DNA of 64,000 nt from Embleya scabrispora (GTDB taxonomy: Bacteria > Actinomycetota > Actinomycetes > Streptomycetales > Streptomycetaceae): contig NZ_MWQN01000001.1 of NCBI RefSeq assembly GCF_002024165.1, positions 5,642,001-5,706,000 of the forward strand, in the 5' to 3' direction. Shown in pieces: positions 10,441-18,660 of the stretch (position 1 is the stretch's first letter; each line of letters starts with the position of its first letter). Below the pieces are notes generated by a model. It worked only from the letters and a program-made list of their open reading frames with translations, ran no database searches and was not told the DNA's origin. The position numbers and the translations under genes are program-made.

Positions 10441-11320
10441 CGGGGCGGGGCCTCCCCGAGTGGGTCGAGTGTGCTCGGCGGGGGTCGCGCTTTTGGCTGC
10501 GGTGGCTGGTACGGGGGCTGGTCCGAGTCGGTGGTGGGCCGCCGCCGGCGTTCGGGGCTCAAGGACTCGAAGGCGCCGACGAGACGGGCGCGTTGCCCAG
10601 CGAAAACCGGCCGGCAGCGACGAGCAGGGAGGGCGGCCGTGTCGGGCTCTCCGAGGAGCCTTCCGGGTGGATCGGCCGGTTCCGGCTCGCATTGCGCTTT
10701 TGGTTGCGGGCGCGGGTGGCGCGGGGTCTGTCCGAGTCGATGGTGGGCCGCCGCCGGCGTTCGGGGCTCCAAGACTCGAAGCCCCCGGCGAGACGGCCGC
10801 ATTGCTTGGCGAAAACCGGCTGGCGATGGGGGCAAGGGGCGGCCGGGTCGAGTCCTCCGGGGGGCCTTTTCGAGTGGGTCGGGCGCTTTTGGCGAGCGTT
10901 GCGCCTTGGGCTGCGGGTGGCTGGTGCGGGGCTGGTCCGAGTCGATGGTGGGCCGCCGCCGGCGTTCGGGGCTCCGAGACTTGGGGCTTCCGGTGAGGCT
11001 GGTGCATTGCTCGGCGAAAACCGGCCGGCAGCGGGGGAGCGGGCGGGTGGTTGGGTCGGGTTCTCCGGGGTGCCTTCCGGAGTGGGTCGGGTGCTTTCGG
11101 CGGGCGTTGCGCTTTTGGTTGCAGGGGCTGGTGCGGAGTCTGTCCGAGTCGGTGGTGAGCCGCCGCCGGCGTTCGGGGCTCCGAGTCTTCGAGCTTCCGG
11201 CGAGACGGGTGTGTTGGTCGGTGAAAACCGGCCTGCAATGGGGGCGGGAGGGCGGTCGAGCCGGGTTCTCCAGGTGGCCTTCCCGAGTCGGTCGGTGGGT
11301 TTCCGAGCGTGCGGAGGGGA
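10440..11320 (+). repeat. Four direct ~207-bp repeat units (left arm of composite locus 1)
   Basis: The units are tracked by the box CGAAAACCGG at 10601, 10810 and 11015, and its variant TGAAAACCGG at 11222, giving spacings of 209, 205 and 207 bp. Each unit also has GCGCTTTTGG, GGTCCGAGTCG, TGGTGGGCCGCCGCCGGCGT with TTCGGGGCTC, and a GGGTCGGGTTCTCCGG-like tail followed by CCTTCCGAGTGGGTCGG. Identity between units is high but imperfect. Spacings that are not multiples of three argue against a repeated protein domain even though long open frames cross the region on both strands. Confidence 0.85.
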
Positions 11321-11322
11321 GT

Positions 11323-11605
11323 TGGCGCTCGAAACCGGATCGCGATGGGTGGTTATGGGCTTGGAGCTTCGGTGACCTGCGGTTTTGTGGGGTCGGGTCG
11401 GAAAGTAGGCTGTCGAGTGCCGGTTTCATGCGCTTCGACGACTCAACGCCGCTGTAAAGACCAAATCCGCCCAATAGTTGCCGACTTCAGCCGCTGCGAC
11501 CCACAGGGGCCACCGAGGAGACCGCAAGTGCCCAATGGGCGCCGAAGCCGGATCCCGAGGCCCCCGAATTCGGCCCCCGCTGTCACTGACCTGCGGTTCT
11601 CTCTC
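11323..11605 (+). repeat. Central hinge element of composite repeat locus 1
   Basis: Between the direct and inverted arms lies a segment of about 280 bp that recurs, reverse-complemented, at about 18,215-18,497. Shared blocks in order are GCTCGAAACCGGAT (11327-11340), CCTGCGGTTTTG, a GGAAAGT...GTCGAGTGCCGGTTTCATG block, GACCGCAAGTGCCCA and CTGACCTGCGGTTCTCTCTC. Identity is patchy between the blocks. The segment has no gene. Its conservation as blocks separated by variable DNA is what one would expect of a structured RNA or a protein-binding element. Confidence 0.7.
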
Positions 11606-11669
11606 ATACCAAGTCTGCGGCACCTCACGCCGTCCGGTTTCGTGGACTCTCGCCCCTCACACGCCCACC

Positions 11670-12125
11670 GCATTTTCGAGATGTCCTGCCCGGCCCACTC
11701 GGGAAGGTCCGCCGGAAGACTCGACCCGAGCGCCCTCCCGGCCCGCCGCTGCCAGCCGGTTTTCGCTGACCAACGCGCCGGTCTCGTCGGGGGCTTCGGG
11801 TCTCGGAGCCCCGAACGCCGGCGGCGGCCCACCATCGACTCGGACAGACCCCGCACCAGCCATGCGCGACCAAAGGCGCAACGCCCGCCGGGAAGGCCCG
11901 GCCCACTCGGGAAGGCCCGGCGGAAGACTCGACCCGAGCGCCCTCCCGGCCCGCCGCTGCCAGCCGGTTTTCGCCGAGCAACGCGCCGGTCTCGTCGGGG
12001 GCTTCGGGTCTCGGAGCCCCGAACGCCGGCGGCGGCCCACCATCGACTCGGACCAGCCCCGCGCCAGCCACCCGCAGCCCAAGGCGCAACGCCCGCCGGG
12101 AACCTCCGACGCTCTCGGGAAGGGG
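11670..12125 (-). repeat. Two inverted ~208-bp repeat units (right arm of composite locus 1)
   Basis: These are the same units as in 10440-11320 but in opposite orientation. The complementary box CCGGTTTTCG is at 11756 and 11964 (spacing 208). GCCCCGAACGCCGGCGGCGG and CCCACCATCGACTCGGAC recur in both. The two inverted copies are closer to each other than most of the direct copies are. With the left arm and hinge they make a long imperfect palindrome with the hinge in the loop. Confidence 0.85.
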
Positions 12126-12127
12126 CA

Positions 12128-12481
12128 GCACCTGGACGATATCGAGGTTGAGTTTGAAGGTGCCAGGGATGAGCCTGGCGAGCGTTCGTTTTACTGGCCT
12201 GGTGGTGTCCAGCGTGAAAATGGGGCGAGCTCGATCTGCTGGACTTGTGTGGACCAGGAGAATTTATACGCGAGATTGTGGCGGGTGCCAGCGGACTGGC
12301 GAGGACGCCTCTATAACCAGGGTGAAGCGAAGAAGCCGGGTCGTTCGTGACTTGTTCATCCGATCGGCCAAAAGCACTCCGGGAGGAATGGCTTGGAAAT
12401 TGGCTGGTAGAAGATCAGGTGAACAAGGGTGCGCTGGGCATAGACGCGGTCGGTATCGCGGAGTTTGAAAAGGATCCCTAA
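12128..12481 (+). pseudogene. Possible frameshifted gene remnant in a lower-GC patch
   Basis: Immediately after the repeat array the base composition drops, and two short frames read like protein. One ends at 12350 and includes GERSFYWPGGVQREN and ENLYARLWRVPADWRGRLYN. The other opens after a stop at 12325 and ends at 12481, reading REEWLGNWLVEDQ and GIDAVGIAEFEKDP. Their Trp/Asn/Lys/Glu content is unlike the shadow frames around them. Together they could be the 3' part of a gene broken by a frameshift near 12330-12350. I do not recognise the family, and there is no good start codon with a ribosome site. Confidence 0.3.
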
Positions 12482-13180
12482 GCGACCTGTACTAGATCTG
12501 GAATCGCACGTCCTCGGGCTGCTGCTTCCCGTCGCCGATGGGCCGGTGCGTATGGTGGAGATTCCGAAACTGTAAGGCAGGATTCGAGTGCCCACGGTGC
12601 CGACCGTCGGCGATCGCATCGCGCAGACCCCCGTGCCATGGATTTAGAGCCGATCTTCCATTCGGATTCCTACTAATTCGTGAAAGTGGGTTCTCGGGGC
12701 GCCCGAGGCGAGGTCGCCTTTCCCGAGCTGATTGGCTATGACGGTGATTGCGGGTGAGCCCATGAGGTAACCCGGTAAAGGTTGAGCGCTGGTGCAAGAA
12801 GGTTGAGGGCTATGTCGTCTGTTAGGGATGATCTTGCGGTTGCCGACCACTCCGACGGTCGGAGTGGTGGCCAACGGCCGGCGTTAGTGCGCCGATAGCT
12901 GGTTTGCAATGCGAATCTGATCCGGAACCCGCTACTCAAATGGGTCTCGGATGGCGCTTCTTGAGGCGATTGGCTCCGTGATTGTTTACTTCGAGATGAT
13001 TGATGCCTGGTTATATGCTCTGGATGTAAGTTCTGCCGACATGGGCGGCTTTGAGACAGTTGGCGGCAGGATGGTTTGGCTTGAGATGAGCCACTCCGAG
13101 ATGGTTGGCACTCGAGATGCTTGCGGGATGGGTCGTACTGGGCAAGAGCTTTTGGCTGGGTGTGATTCTTGGGAGAGCTG
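12482..13180. other. Low-GC intergenic region with degenerate short repeats
   Basis: No convincing gene. GC content is visibly lower than the rest of the window, suggesting acquired or decaying DNA. Between 12,960 and 13,130 the phrase CGAGATGGTTGGC recurs in degenerate form (TTCGAGATGATTGATGCC, TTTGAGACAGTTGGCGG, CTTGAGATGAGCCACTCC, CCGAGATGGTTGGCACTC). The right end supplies the promoter region of the next gene. Confidence 0.4.
12846..12868. promoter_or_regulatory. Perfect 23-bp dyad
   Basis: ACCACTCCGAC and GTCGGAGTGGT are perfect 11-bp arms around a single G. The near absence of a loop fits a protein-binding operator better than an RNA hairpin. It lies 313 bp before the ADP-ribosylglycohydrolase homologue; no regulator gene is adjacent. 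Confidence 0.45.
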
Positions 13181-14212
13181 ATGGGGCTCGACGGTTTTTG
13201 GGGAGATGGATTGTTGCGAGACAAACCGAGTCGGGAAAAGGACGCAAGGGTTGATGAGTTGCTGCCGCCGGCCGGAGGAATTGATCCGCCGCCCGCTCGG
13301 GCCGTGTTGTTCGATCGGATCCATGGGGGATGGATCGGGCGATGCCTTGGTGCCCATGCGGCCAGGCGGGAATCGAGCGCCGGGGTTGCCGGGGATCGCA
13401 GTGACGCGGTTGATCGGGCGGTTTTGAGTCTGCGGGTTTTGGAGTCGTACGGGCCGGGGTTCACGAGTGCGCAGGTTGGCGGATTGTGGTTGCTTACCCT
13501 GCCGTTCCTACGTCCTTTTGCGGCGGAGCAGGCCGCGTATCTGCGTTTGCTTGATGGGGAGTTGCCCCCGACCACAGCTGGTGATGGGAGCGGGTCGGAC
13601 GGGTCTGGGGAGGCGATGATGCGGGCCGACATGTATGGCTATGTGGCGCCCGGGGATCCGAGGCGGGCGGCTCGGTTGGCTCGGAAGGATGCGGTGGTGT
13701 CGCATGGCGGGGAGGGGATGTACGCCGCCATGTGGTGTGCAGCGCTGGCGGCGGCGGCCTTCACGGCTCGGGACGCGGCGCAGGCGGTGGGGGTTTCGTT
13801 GCGGCACGTTCCGGTGGAGTCGAGGGTGTCGCGGGTGGTTCGGGATGTGCTTGTCGCTTATGCGCGGGGGTGGGCCTGGGATGACGGGGTGGCCGAGGTG
13901 GGGCGGGGATCTGGGAGCGATGATCGGCACGACGCGTCGGGGTATGCGGGGCTGATCGCGGCTGGGTTGTTGTGGGGTGACGCCGACCCCGTTCGGCAGA
14001 TCGGGCTGACTGTGCGCGGCGGGTGGGATGTACATGCCACCGCGCCGCTGGTGGGTTCGATCGCGGGCGTGTTGCACGGCGCCGAGGCGGGATGGCCGGC
14101 GGAGGCGTCGACTCGGATCGAGACCGCGTTGCCGGGGGAAAGTGTCTGCGCGTTGGGGGAGTTGGCGCGGCGGACTCTGGCTGTGAGCGGTACGGAGTCG
14201 CCCCTGATGTGA
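13181..14212 (+). CDS. ADP-ribosylglycohydrolase family protein with altered metal-site motifs
   Basis: This 343-residue protein has the family hallmarks: FDRIHGGWIGRCLGAHAA near the N-terminus, ADMYGYVAPGDPRRAARLARKDAVVSHGGEGMYAAMW in the middle and GGWDVHATAPLVGSIAGVLHG near the C-terminus. Functional members bind two Mg ions through an N-terminal TDDT-like motif and a C-terminal DTD(T/S)N motif and cleave ADP-ribose from proteins or small molecules. Here the first motif is not recognisable (GDRSDAVDRAVLSL stands in its place) and the second reads WDVHA, so catalysis is doubtful. The start is ATG 13181 with GGGAG five bases upstream. It stands alone, next to low-GC DNA. Confidence 0.75.
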   Translation: MGLDGFWGDGLLRDKPSREKDARVDELLPPAGGIDPPPARAVLFDRIHGGWIGRCLGAHAARRESSAGVAGDRSDAVDRAVLSLRVLESYGPGFTSAQVGGLWLLTLPFLRPFAAEQAAYLRLLDGELPPTTAGDGSGSDGSGEAMMRADMYGYVAPGDPRRAARLARKDAVVSHGGEGMYAAMWCAALAAAAFTARDAAQAVGVSLRHVPVESRVSRVVRDVLVAYARGWAWDDGVAEVGRGSGSDDRHDASGYAGLIAAGLLWGDADPVRQIGLTVRGGWDVHATAPLVGSIAGVLHGAEAGWPAEASTRIETALPGESVCALGELARRTLAVSGTESPLM

Positions 14213-14644
14213 CGGTTGGAGTTGGACTACGGACTGGGCGCCACGGGGTGCTTGCTCCCGGTCGGCGCCGAGTTGGTCGGCAGGTTGGTTGGTTCGTTCG
14301 CGAGTTTGGTAGCCGGGCGCGGTGTGGCGGCTGGGGGCGGGTCCCGGTGCGGCGATTCGGACCATGGAGACTGCTGACGACCGTCCTCGGGAGGCGACGG
14401 TGTGCCCGATGGGGTGGTGGCGCTGTGCGTGTCGGCCGTGGGCAGTTTGGGCTGCTCCCCGGGGTGACGGCCGAGGGGTAGCTACCGTCCAGGTCGGCGG
14501 CGGGCGAGGTGTGGTGGCTGATGCGGGGCCTGGTTGGACGAACGAGCAATGCTCAAGAGCTGTGGATCGGTGTCGGGGAGACGCGCGAAGGGCGTACCTT
14601 CTCGAATGATCCTGTGATGGTCATCGAGTAGGCCGACGTTGGCG
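14213..14644. other. Intergenic region, no gene seen
   Basis: About 430 bp without a credible coding frame. Its right end carries GAAGGGCGTACCTTCTCGAATGATCC (14585-14610), which could be part of the left end of the decayed IS256-type element, but I find no matching copy on the element's right side. Confidence 0.35.
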
Positions 14645-15919
14645 CGTCGGTCGGGAAGACACGCCCGTGCTCACGGTAGTCAAGGCCGACGGTTCCACGC
14701 CAAACGGCTCCCTCGTCGACGAGATCGTCCGCGAGGGTGCCCGCCGCATGCGGCCGCCGTGCCGGAAGCGGAAGTCATCGGCTACACAGACGAGTTGGCT
14801 GATCAACGGGACGGCGACGGGCGCCGCCCGGTGGTGCGCGACGGTCACCACAAGCCCAGCCCGTCACCACGGCCGCCGGTGCGGTGGAGGTCGGGGCCCC
14901 GCGGGTGAACGACAAGCGGGTCGATGAGGCGACCGGGGAGCGCAAGCGGTTCTCCTCGGCGATTCTGCCGCCCTGGTGCCGCAAGTCCACGAAGATCGCA
15001 GAGGTGCTGCCACTGCTCCACCTACACGGCCAGTCATCGGGTGACTTCGTGCCCGCGCCGGAGCAGTTCCCCGGTTCCTCGGCCGGCCTCTCTCCCGCGA
15101 CGGTGACGCGGCCGACCGCGCGGTGGCAGGCCGACCACACCGCGTTCATGGACCGGGACCTGTCCGCCACGGACCCCGTATACGCCCGGGCGGACGGCGC
15201 CCACCTGCGGATACGCCCGGAGGAGGCGAAAGCCGCAGTCCTGATGCCGATGGGAGCGCGTGCGGACGGCACGAAGGAACCGATCGCGATGACGGACGGC
15301 TACCGCGAGTCGTCCAAGGCGTGGGCGGGCCTGCTGCGGGACCGGGGCCCGCCGCGGCATGCGGGCCCCGGCCCCGGCCGTCGGCGACGGTGCGCCCGGC
15401 TTCCGGAACGCGCCGAACGAGGTGTTTCCCGAAACCCGTCATCAAAGGTGCACGGTCCACAAAACGGCCGATGTTTCGGACGCGTTCCCGAAATCGGCCC
15501 AGCCCGCGGCCACGCGCGCAATCCAGGAGATATACAACGCCGAGGACAAGCAACACGCGGCCGGAGCCATCCGCGACTTCGAACGGGCCCACGGAGCGAA
15601 GTACCCCAAGGTCGTCAAGCGGATCACCGACGACGACGGCGAGCTTCCGGCGTTCTTCGACTTCCTCGCCGAGCACTGGATCCATCTGCGGACCACCGAC
15701 TCCATCGAGTCGACCTTCGCGACCGTGCGGCTGCGGACCAAGGTCACCAAGGGCGCCGGCTCCCGCGCGGCCGCCGCGGCGATGGTCTTCAAGCCGGTCG
15801 AGTCCGCCCGGGCCCGCCGGCGGGCCGTCAACGCGCCGCACCCGGTGCCGTCGGTACGGGCAGGGGCCGTCGTAGCCGGCGGCCGACTCGTCGAACAGGC
15901 CGACGAGCACGCCGCATGA
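14645..15919 (+). pseudogene. IS256-family (mutator-type) transposase, multiply frameshifted
   Basis: The product can be followed through three frames. Frame one gives LTVVKADGSTPNGSLVDEIVREGARRM up to about 14750. Another gives VIGYTDELADQRDGDGRRPVV. From 14884 comes VNDKRVDEATGERKRFSSAILPPWCRKSTKIAEVLPLLHLHG to ADGAHLRI, and after a shift near 15350 the last reads VGDGAPGF, ETRHQRC and DSIESTFATVRLRTKVTKG. The DDE residues are still visible (ADGAH, VGDGA, SIEST), but at least three frameshifts and many apparent Leu-to-Pro or Leu-to-Gln changes show it is dead. Terminal inverted repeats and target duplications are not identifiable. A NUDIX gene begins 32 bp after its end. Confidence 0.85.
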
Positions 15920-15950
15920 CCCGATCCGATCACGAGGAACAAGGACATCC

Positions 15951-16349
15951 ATGACCACCATCGACAAGATCGCATGGCTCCGGCTGGAGGCCGGGAAGAT
16001 CCTCAGCACCCGTTCCCGCGGCAAGGATGTCTACTACCTACCCGGCGGCAAACGTGAGCCCGGCGAGAGCGACATCCAGACCCTCGTCCGCGAGATCGGC
16101 GAAGAACTCACCGCCACCATTGCGCCCGACAGCGCCGTGCACGCCGGTACGTTCGAAGCCCAGGCACACGGACACGCCATCGGGATCACGGTCCGCATGA
16201 CCTGCTACACCGCCGACTACCAGGGCACGCTCGAACCCGGCAGCGAGGTACAAGAACTCATCTGGCTCACATACGCCGACCGGGAGCGGGTCTCCCCGGT
16301 CGATCAACTGATTTTCGACCACCTACACCAGTCCGGCCGGCTCCTCTGA
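15951..16349 (+). CDS. NUDIX hydrolase
   Basis: This 132-residue protein has a complete Nudix box in GGKREPGESDIQTLVREIGEEL (residues 31-52), fitting GX5EX7REUXEEXGU with the metal-binding glutamates REIGEE. It would hydrolyse a nucleoside diphosphate linked to another moiety; the substrate is unknown. The ATG has AAGGA seven bases upstream. It is the first intact gene after the decayed IS256 element, so its promoter may have been altered by that insertion. The length is typical of short standalone Nudix enzymes. Confidence 0.85.
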   Translation: MTTIDKIAWLRLEAGKILSTRSRGKDVYYLPGGKREPGESDIQTLVREIGEELTATIAPDSAVHAGTFEAQAHGHAIGITVRMTCYTADYQGTLEPGSEVQELIWLTYADRERVSPVDQLIFDHLHQSGRLL

Positions 16350-16843
16350 CCCCGCTGCTTGCCCGAGGTATCAACCACAGCTCTTGACGATTCCTCGGAC
16401 GACGACCGGGTTCGTCGGGGTCGCCGCGCCGAGGTCTCTGTGTTCTGGGGCCGTTGGCGCGGCGGCCGTTGGCGGTGAGTGGCGCGGCGTCGCCTCTGAG
16501 GTGGAACGGCTGGGCTGCGGGGTGGGCGGGCCTCCGTTGGGAGGTGACTTCGGGGGGATCTGGCCGGTTTTGCTGATTTTGGCTAGGGCCAAGGTGTGGT
16601 GGCTGGGCGCGTGGTGGCCGGCTGTGGGGTGTCTCGTCGAGCGCGCCTGGCCGTGTTGGGCTGTGTGCCAGTTCCCTTGCGCTCTTGGGGAGTTGGGGGG
16701 CGGGGCTGGGTGGCGGTGCTGCGGTGCTGCGGTGCTGCCGGTGGTGAGGGGGTGGGGTGGTGCGGTTGGACTTTTGGTTCTGCGGGGTGGCTTGCGTTGG
16801 GAGGTGGGCTTGGCGGGGTGGGTGGGTTGTGGGGGCGGGTGAG
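16350..16843. other. Intergenic region, no gene seen
   Basis: A strongly G-rich (plus strand) stretch of about 490 bp. Frames remain open on both strands because of composition, but none shows a domain, a ribosome site or natural residue use. It separates the NUDIX gene from the convergent cupin gene. Confidence 0.45.
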
Positions 16844-17236
16844 TCAGGCGATCCAGGGCGGGGTGGTTTGGGGGGATTGGGACTTGGGGTCGGAGGCGGG
16901 GATGTATGCGTGGGAGGGGGTGGGGGACGTGGCTATCGCGGAGAAGCCGGATTCCGGGTGTGAGTGGAGTTGGCGGGGGGTGTTGGCCGGGAGGATCAGT
17001 GTGTCGCCTGCGGTTGCGGTGGATTGGTCGTTGTCGATGGTGACGGTGAGGGCGCCGGCGATGACGGTCCAGATTTGCTCGGTGTCGATGGCGTGGAGGG
17101 GGCCGGAGACAGCCGGGGGCATGTCGACGCGCCACAGGACCGTGTCGGTGCCGCCCTGGGTGGGGGAGGCGTAGGTGGTCATGACGGCGTTGGGGGTCTC
17201 GGTGACGCGGGCTTCGGTGCTGCGGATGACAGGCAT
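16844..17236 (-). CDS. Cupin-domain protein
   Basis: About 130 residues with a single cupin barrel: TVLWRVDMPPAVSGPLHAIDTEQIWTVIAGALTVTIDN, then AGDTLILPANTPRQLHSHPESGFSAIATSP. The usual first motif is partly kept (H in LHAIDTEQ), and the second holds LILPANTPRQ. Small cupins of this kind act as dioxygenases, isomerases or sugar/ligand sensors. The start MPVIRSTEARV is chosen because AGGAG lies nine bases upstream; the longer start at 17263 has no such site. It is divergent from a MarR regulator with palindromes in between, so it is probably that regulator's target. Confidence 0.75.
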   Translation of the reverse strand: MPVIRSTEARVTETPNAVMTTYASPTQGGTDTVLWRVDMPPAVSGPLHAIDTEQIWTVIAGALTVTIDNDQSTATAGDTLILPANTPRQLHSHPESGFSAIATSPTPSHAYIPASDPKSQSPQTTPPWIA

Positions 17237-17266
17237 GAGGTGATCTCCTAGACTCGTACGCAATTC

Positions 17267-17320
17267 GACAACGTCATTGTCTTTGCTTGCGAATCAGATA
17301 GTGAACCAGGTTGTCTATCT
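17267..17320. promoter_or_regulatory. Candidate MarR operators between cupin and marR genes
   Basis: Two dyads lie in the divergent promoter region. GACAA-CGTCA-TTGTC spans 17267-17281. A 25-bp dyad spans 17296-17320 with arms AGATAGTGAACC and GGTTGTCTATCT around a central A (nine of twelve arm positions symmetric). Size and symmetry fit MarR-family operators, and the position would allow control of both genes. Confidence 0.55.
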
Positions 17321-17350
17321 GTGTCAAGAGAGTCGTCAGGAGACGTATTC

Positions 17351-17860
17351 ATGGCTGCTTCGGGAGTGGGCGGAGCCGATGTGGACAGAGCGGCTGCAGA
17401 GCCGCCCGGCTTCGAGTTGCCGTTGCGGCTGCTGATGGCCTTTCGGGCGTTGATCGACGAGGTGCATGCGGAGTTGGCCCGTCAGGGGCATCCGGACATG
17501 CGGCCCATGCACGGCTTCGTGTTTCAGGCGATCGGTCCGCACGGGACCACGGCGGCGGATCTCGGGCGGCTGTTGGGGGTTTCGAAGCAGGCGGCGGGCA
17601 AGACGATCGATGGGCTGGAGCAGCTGGGCTATGTCGAGCGGCACACGGATCCGAATGACGCGCGGCGCAAGCTGGTTGGGCTCACCGCGCATGGGGTCGA
17701 CTCGTTGGTGAAGTCGGCCGCGATCTTCGAGGACGTCAGGGCCAAGTGGGCGGACCGGCTGGGCGTGGATCGGTTGCGTGCGCTGGAGGAGGGCCTTCGG
17801 GTGATGACGCCCGGGGACACGATCCACCTCGACATGCCGGCGTGGTTCGGCGGCGGCTGA
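17351..17860 (+). CDS. MarR-family transcriptional regulator
   Basis: This 169-residue winged-helix regulator contains FVFQAIGPHGTTAADLGRLLGVSKQAAGKTIDGLEQLGYVERHTDPNDARRKLVGLTAHG, the complete MarR helix-turn-helix and wing with the DPxDxR motif. Dimerisation helices flank it. It usually represses a divergent gene and releases DNA on binding a small aromatic or oxidant. The ATG at 17351 is preceded by AGGAG at good spacing; a GTG at 17321 in the same frame overlaps a palindrome and is less likely. The adjacent divergent cupin gene is the likely target. Confidence 0.85.
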   Translation: MAASGVGGADVDRAAAEPPGFELPLRLLMAFRALIDEVHAELARQGHPDMRPMHGFVFQAIGPHGTTAADLGRLLGVSKQAAGKTIDGLEQLGYVERHTDPNDARRKLVGLTAHGVDSLVKSAAIFEDVRAKWADRLGVDRLRALEEGLRVMTPGDTIHLDMPAWFGGG

Positions 17861-17984
17861 GGGGCTGAGCGGGGAAACGCCGAGCCGACGACGGGCGAGC
17901 GGGCGAGCCGGCTCTGGTTGGGTTCGCGGTGGGTGAGTCGAAGGCGTGGGAGCGGCCGAGTCGACCGGGTTGGGTGAGTTGCTG

Positions 17985-18660
17985 AGGTTCGCGCTTTTGG
18001 TAGCCGGGTCCGTTGCGGAGTTGGTCCGGGGTTGCTGCCGGCGTGCGGGGCTCCGAGATTCGGGTTTTCCGGCGAGCCGGCTGCATTGCTCGGCGAAAGC
18101 CGGCCGGCGACGGGGGCGGAGAGGGCGGCCGGGTCGAGTCCACCGAGGGAACCTTCCCAGCGGGTGGGGTCGCTTCGGCGTGCGGTGGGTGTGTGGGTGA
18201 CGGGTGCCGTTGCTTCGGGGTGAGAGAAAAGCGCAGGTCGGTGCGGCGGCTGCTGCGGATCCGGGGGTCCGGTCTTGGCCCCTGCTGGGTACTTGCGGTC
18301 TTCGTGACGGCCTTTGAGGGGGCGCAATGCCCGAAGCCGGTTCCGATCGTGTGGTTTTCGATCCCCACCCCCGTGTCGAGGGGGTCGGAGCACACGAAAC
18401 TGGCACTCGACGCCCGACTTTCCACCCCGACTTCGCAAAACCGCAGGGCGCCGAAGCCCGAAGCCCGCAACCATCCCGCCGGGATCCGGTTTCGAGCCTT
18501 ACTCCTTCCCGAGCACCCCTCGAAACGCCTCGACCCGCTCGGGTCGCCCCCGTCGCCGGCCGGTTTTCGTCAAGCGATGCAGCCGCCTCGCCGGAAACCG
18601 CAAATCTCGGGACCCCCACGCCGGCGGCGCACTCCACGTGCCGGACCAACCCCGCACCGG
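17985..18660. repeat. Composite repeat locus 2: one direct unit, hinge, one inverted unit
   Basis: The left arm has one direct unit with GCGCTTTTGG, CTGCCGGCGTGCGGGGCTCC and the box CGAAAGCCGG (18094-18103). The middle (about 18,215-18,497) is the hinge element of locus 1 in reverse orientation, recognisable by GAGAGAAAAGCGCAGGTCGG, TACTTGCGGTC, CGAAACTGGCACTCGAC, CAAAACCGCAGG and ATCCGGTTTCGAGC. The right arm is an inverted unit with the box CCGGTTTTCG (18560-18569). Because the whole is palindromic in plan, its reverse complement has the same order as locus 1. No gene lies inside. Confidence 0.8.

Noticed and set aside
9574-11474. Long open frames on both strands across the 207-bp array, apparently encoding about 69-residue repeats
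   Set aside because: Unit spacings of 209, 205 and 207 bp are not in phase, no ribosome site is present and both strands are equally open, so this is composition rather than coding.
10440-12125. Possible CRISPR array
   Set aside because: Units are about 207 bp, contiguous without spacers, and no cas gene is present.
14322-14609. Small hypothetical protein of about 95 codons before the IS256 remnant
   Set aside because: No ribosome site or recognisable pattern, and residue use resembles non-coding frames.
16350-17174. Plus-strand hypothetical proteins in the G-rich region and opposite the cupin gene
   Set aside because: Trp/Gly/Cys-heavy composition, no ribosome site, and part of it is antisense to the supported cupin gene.
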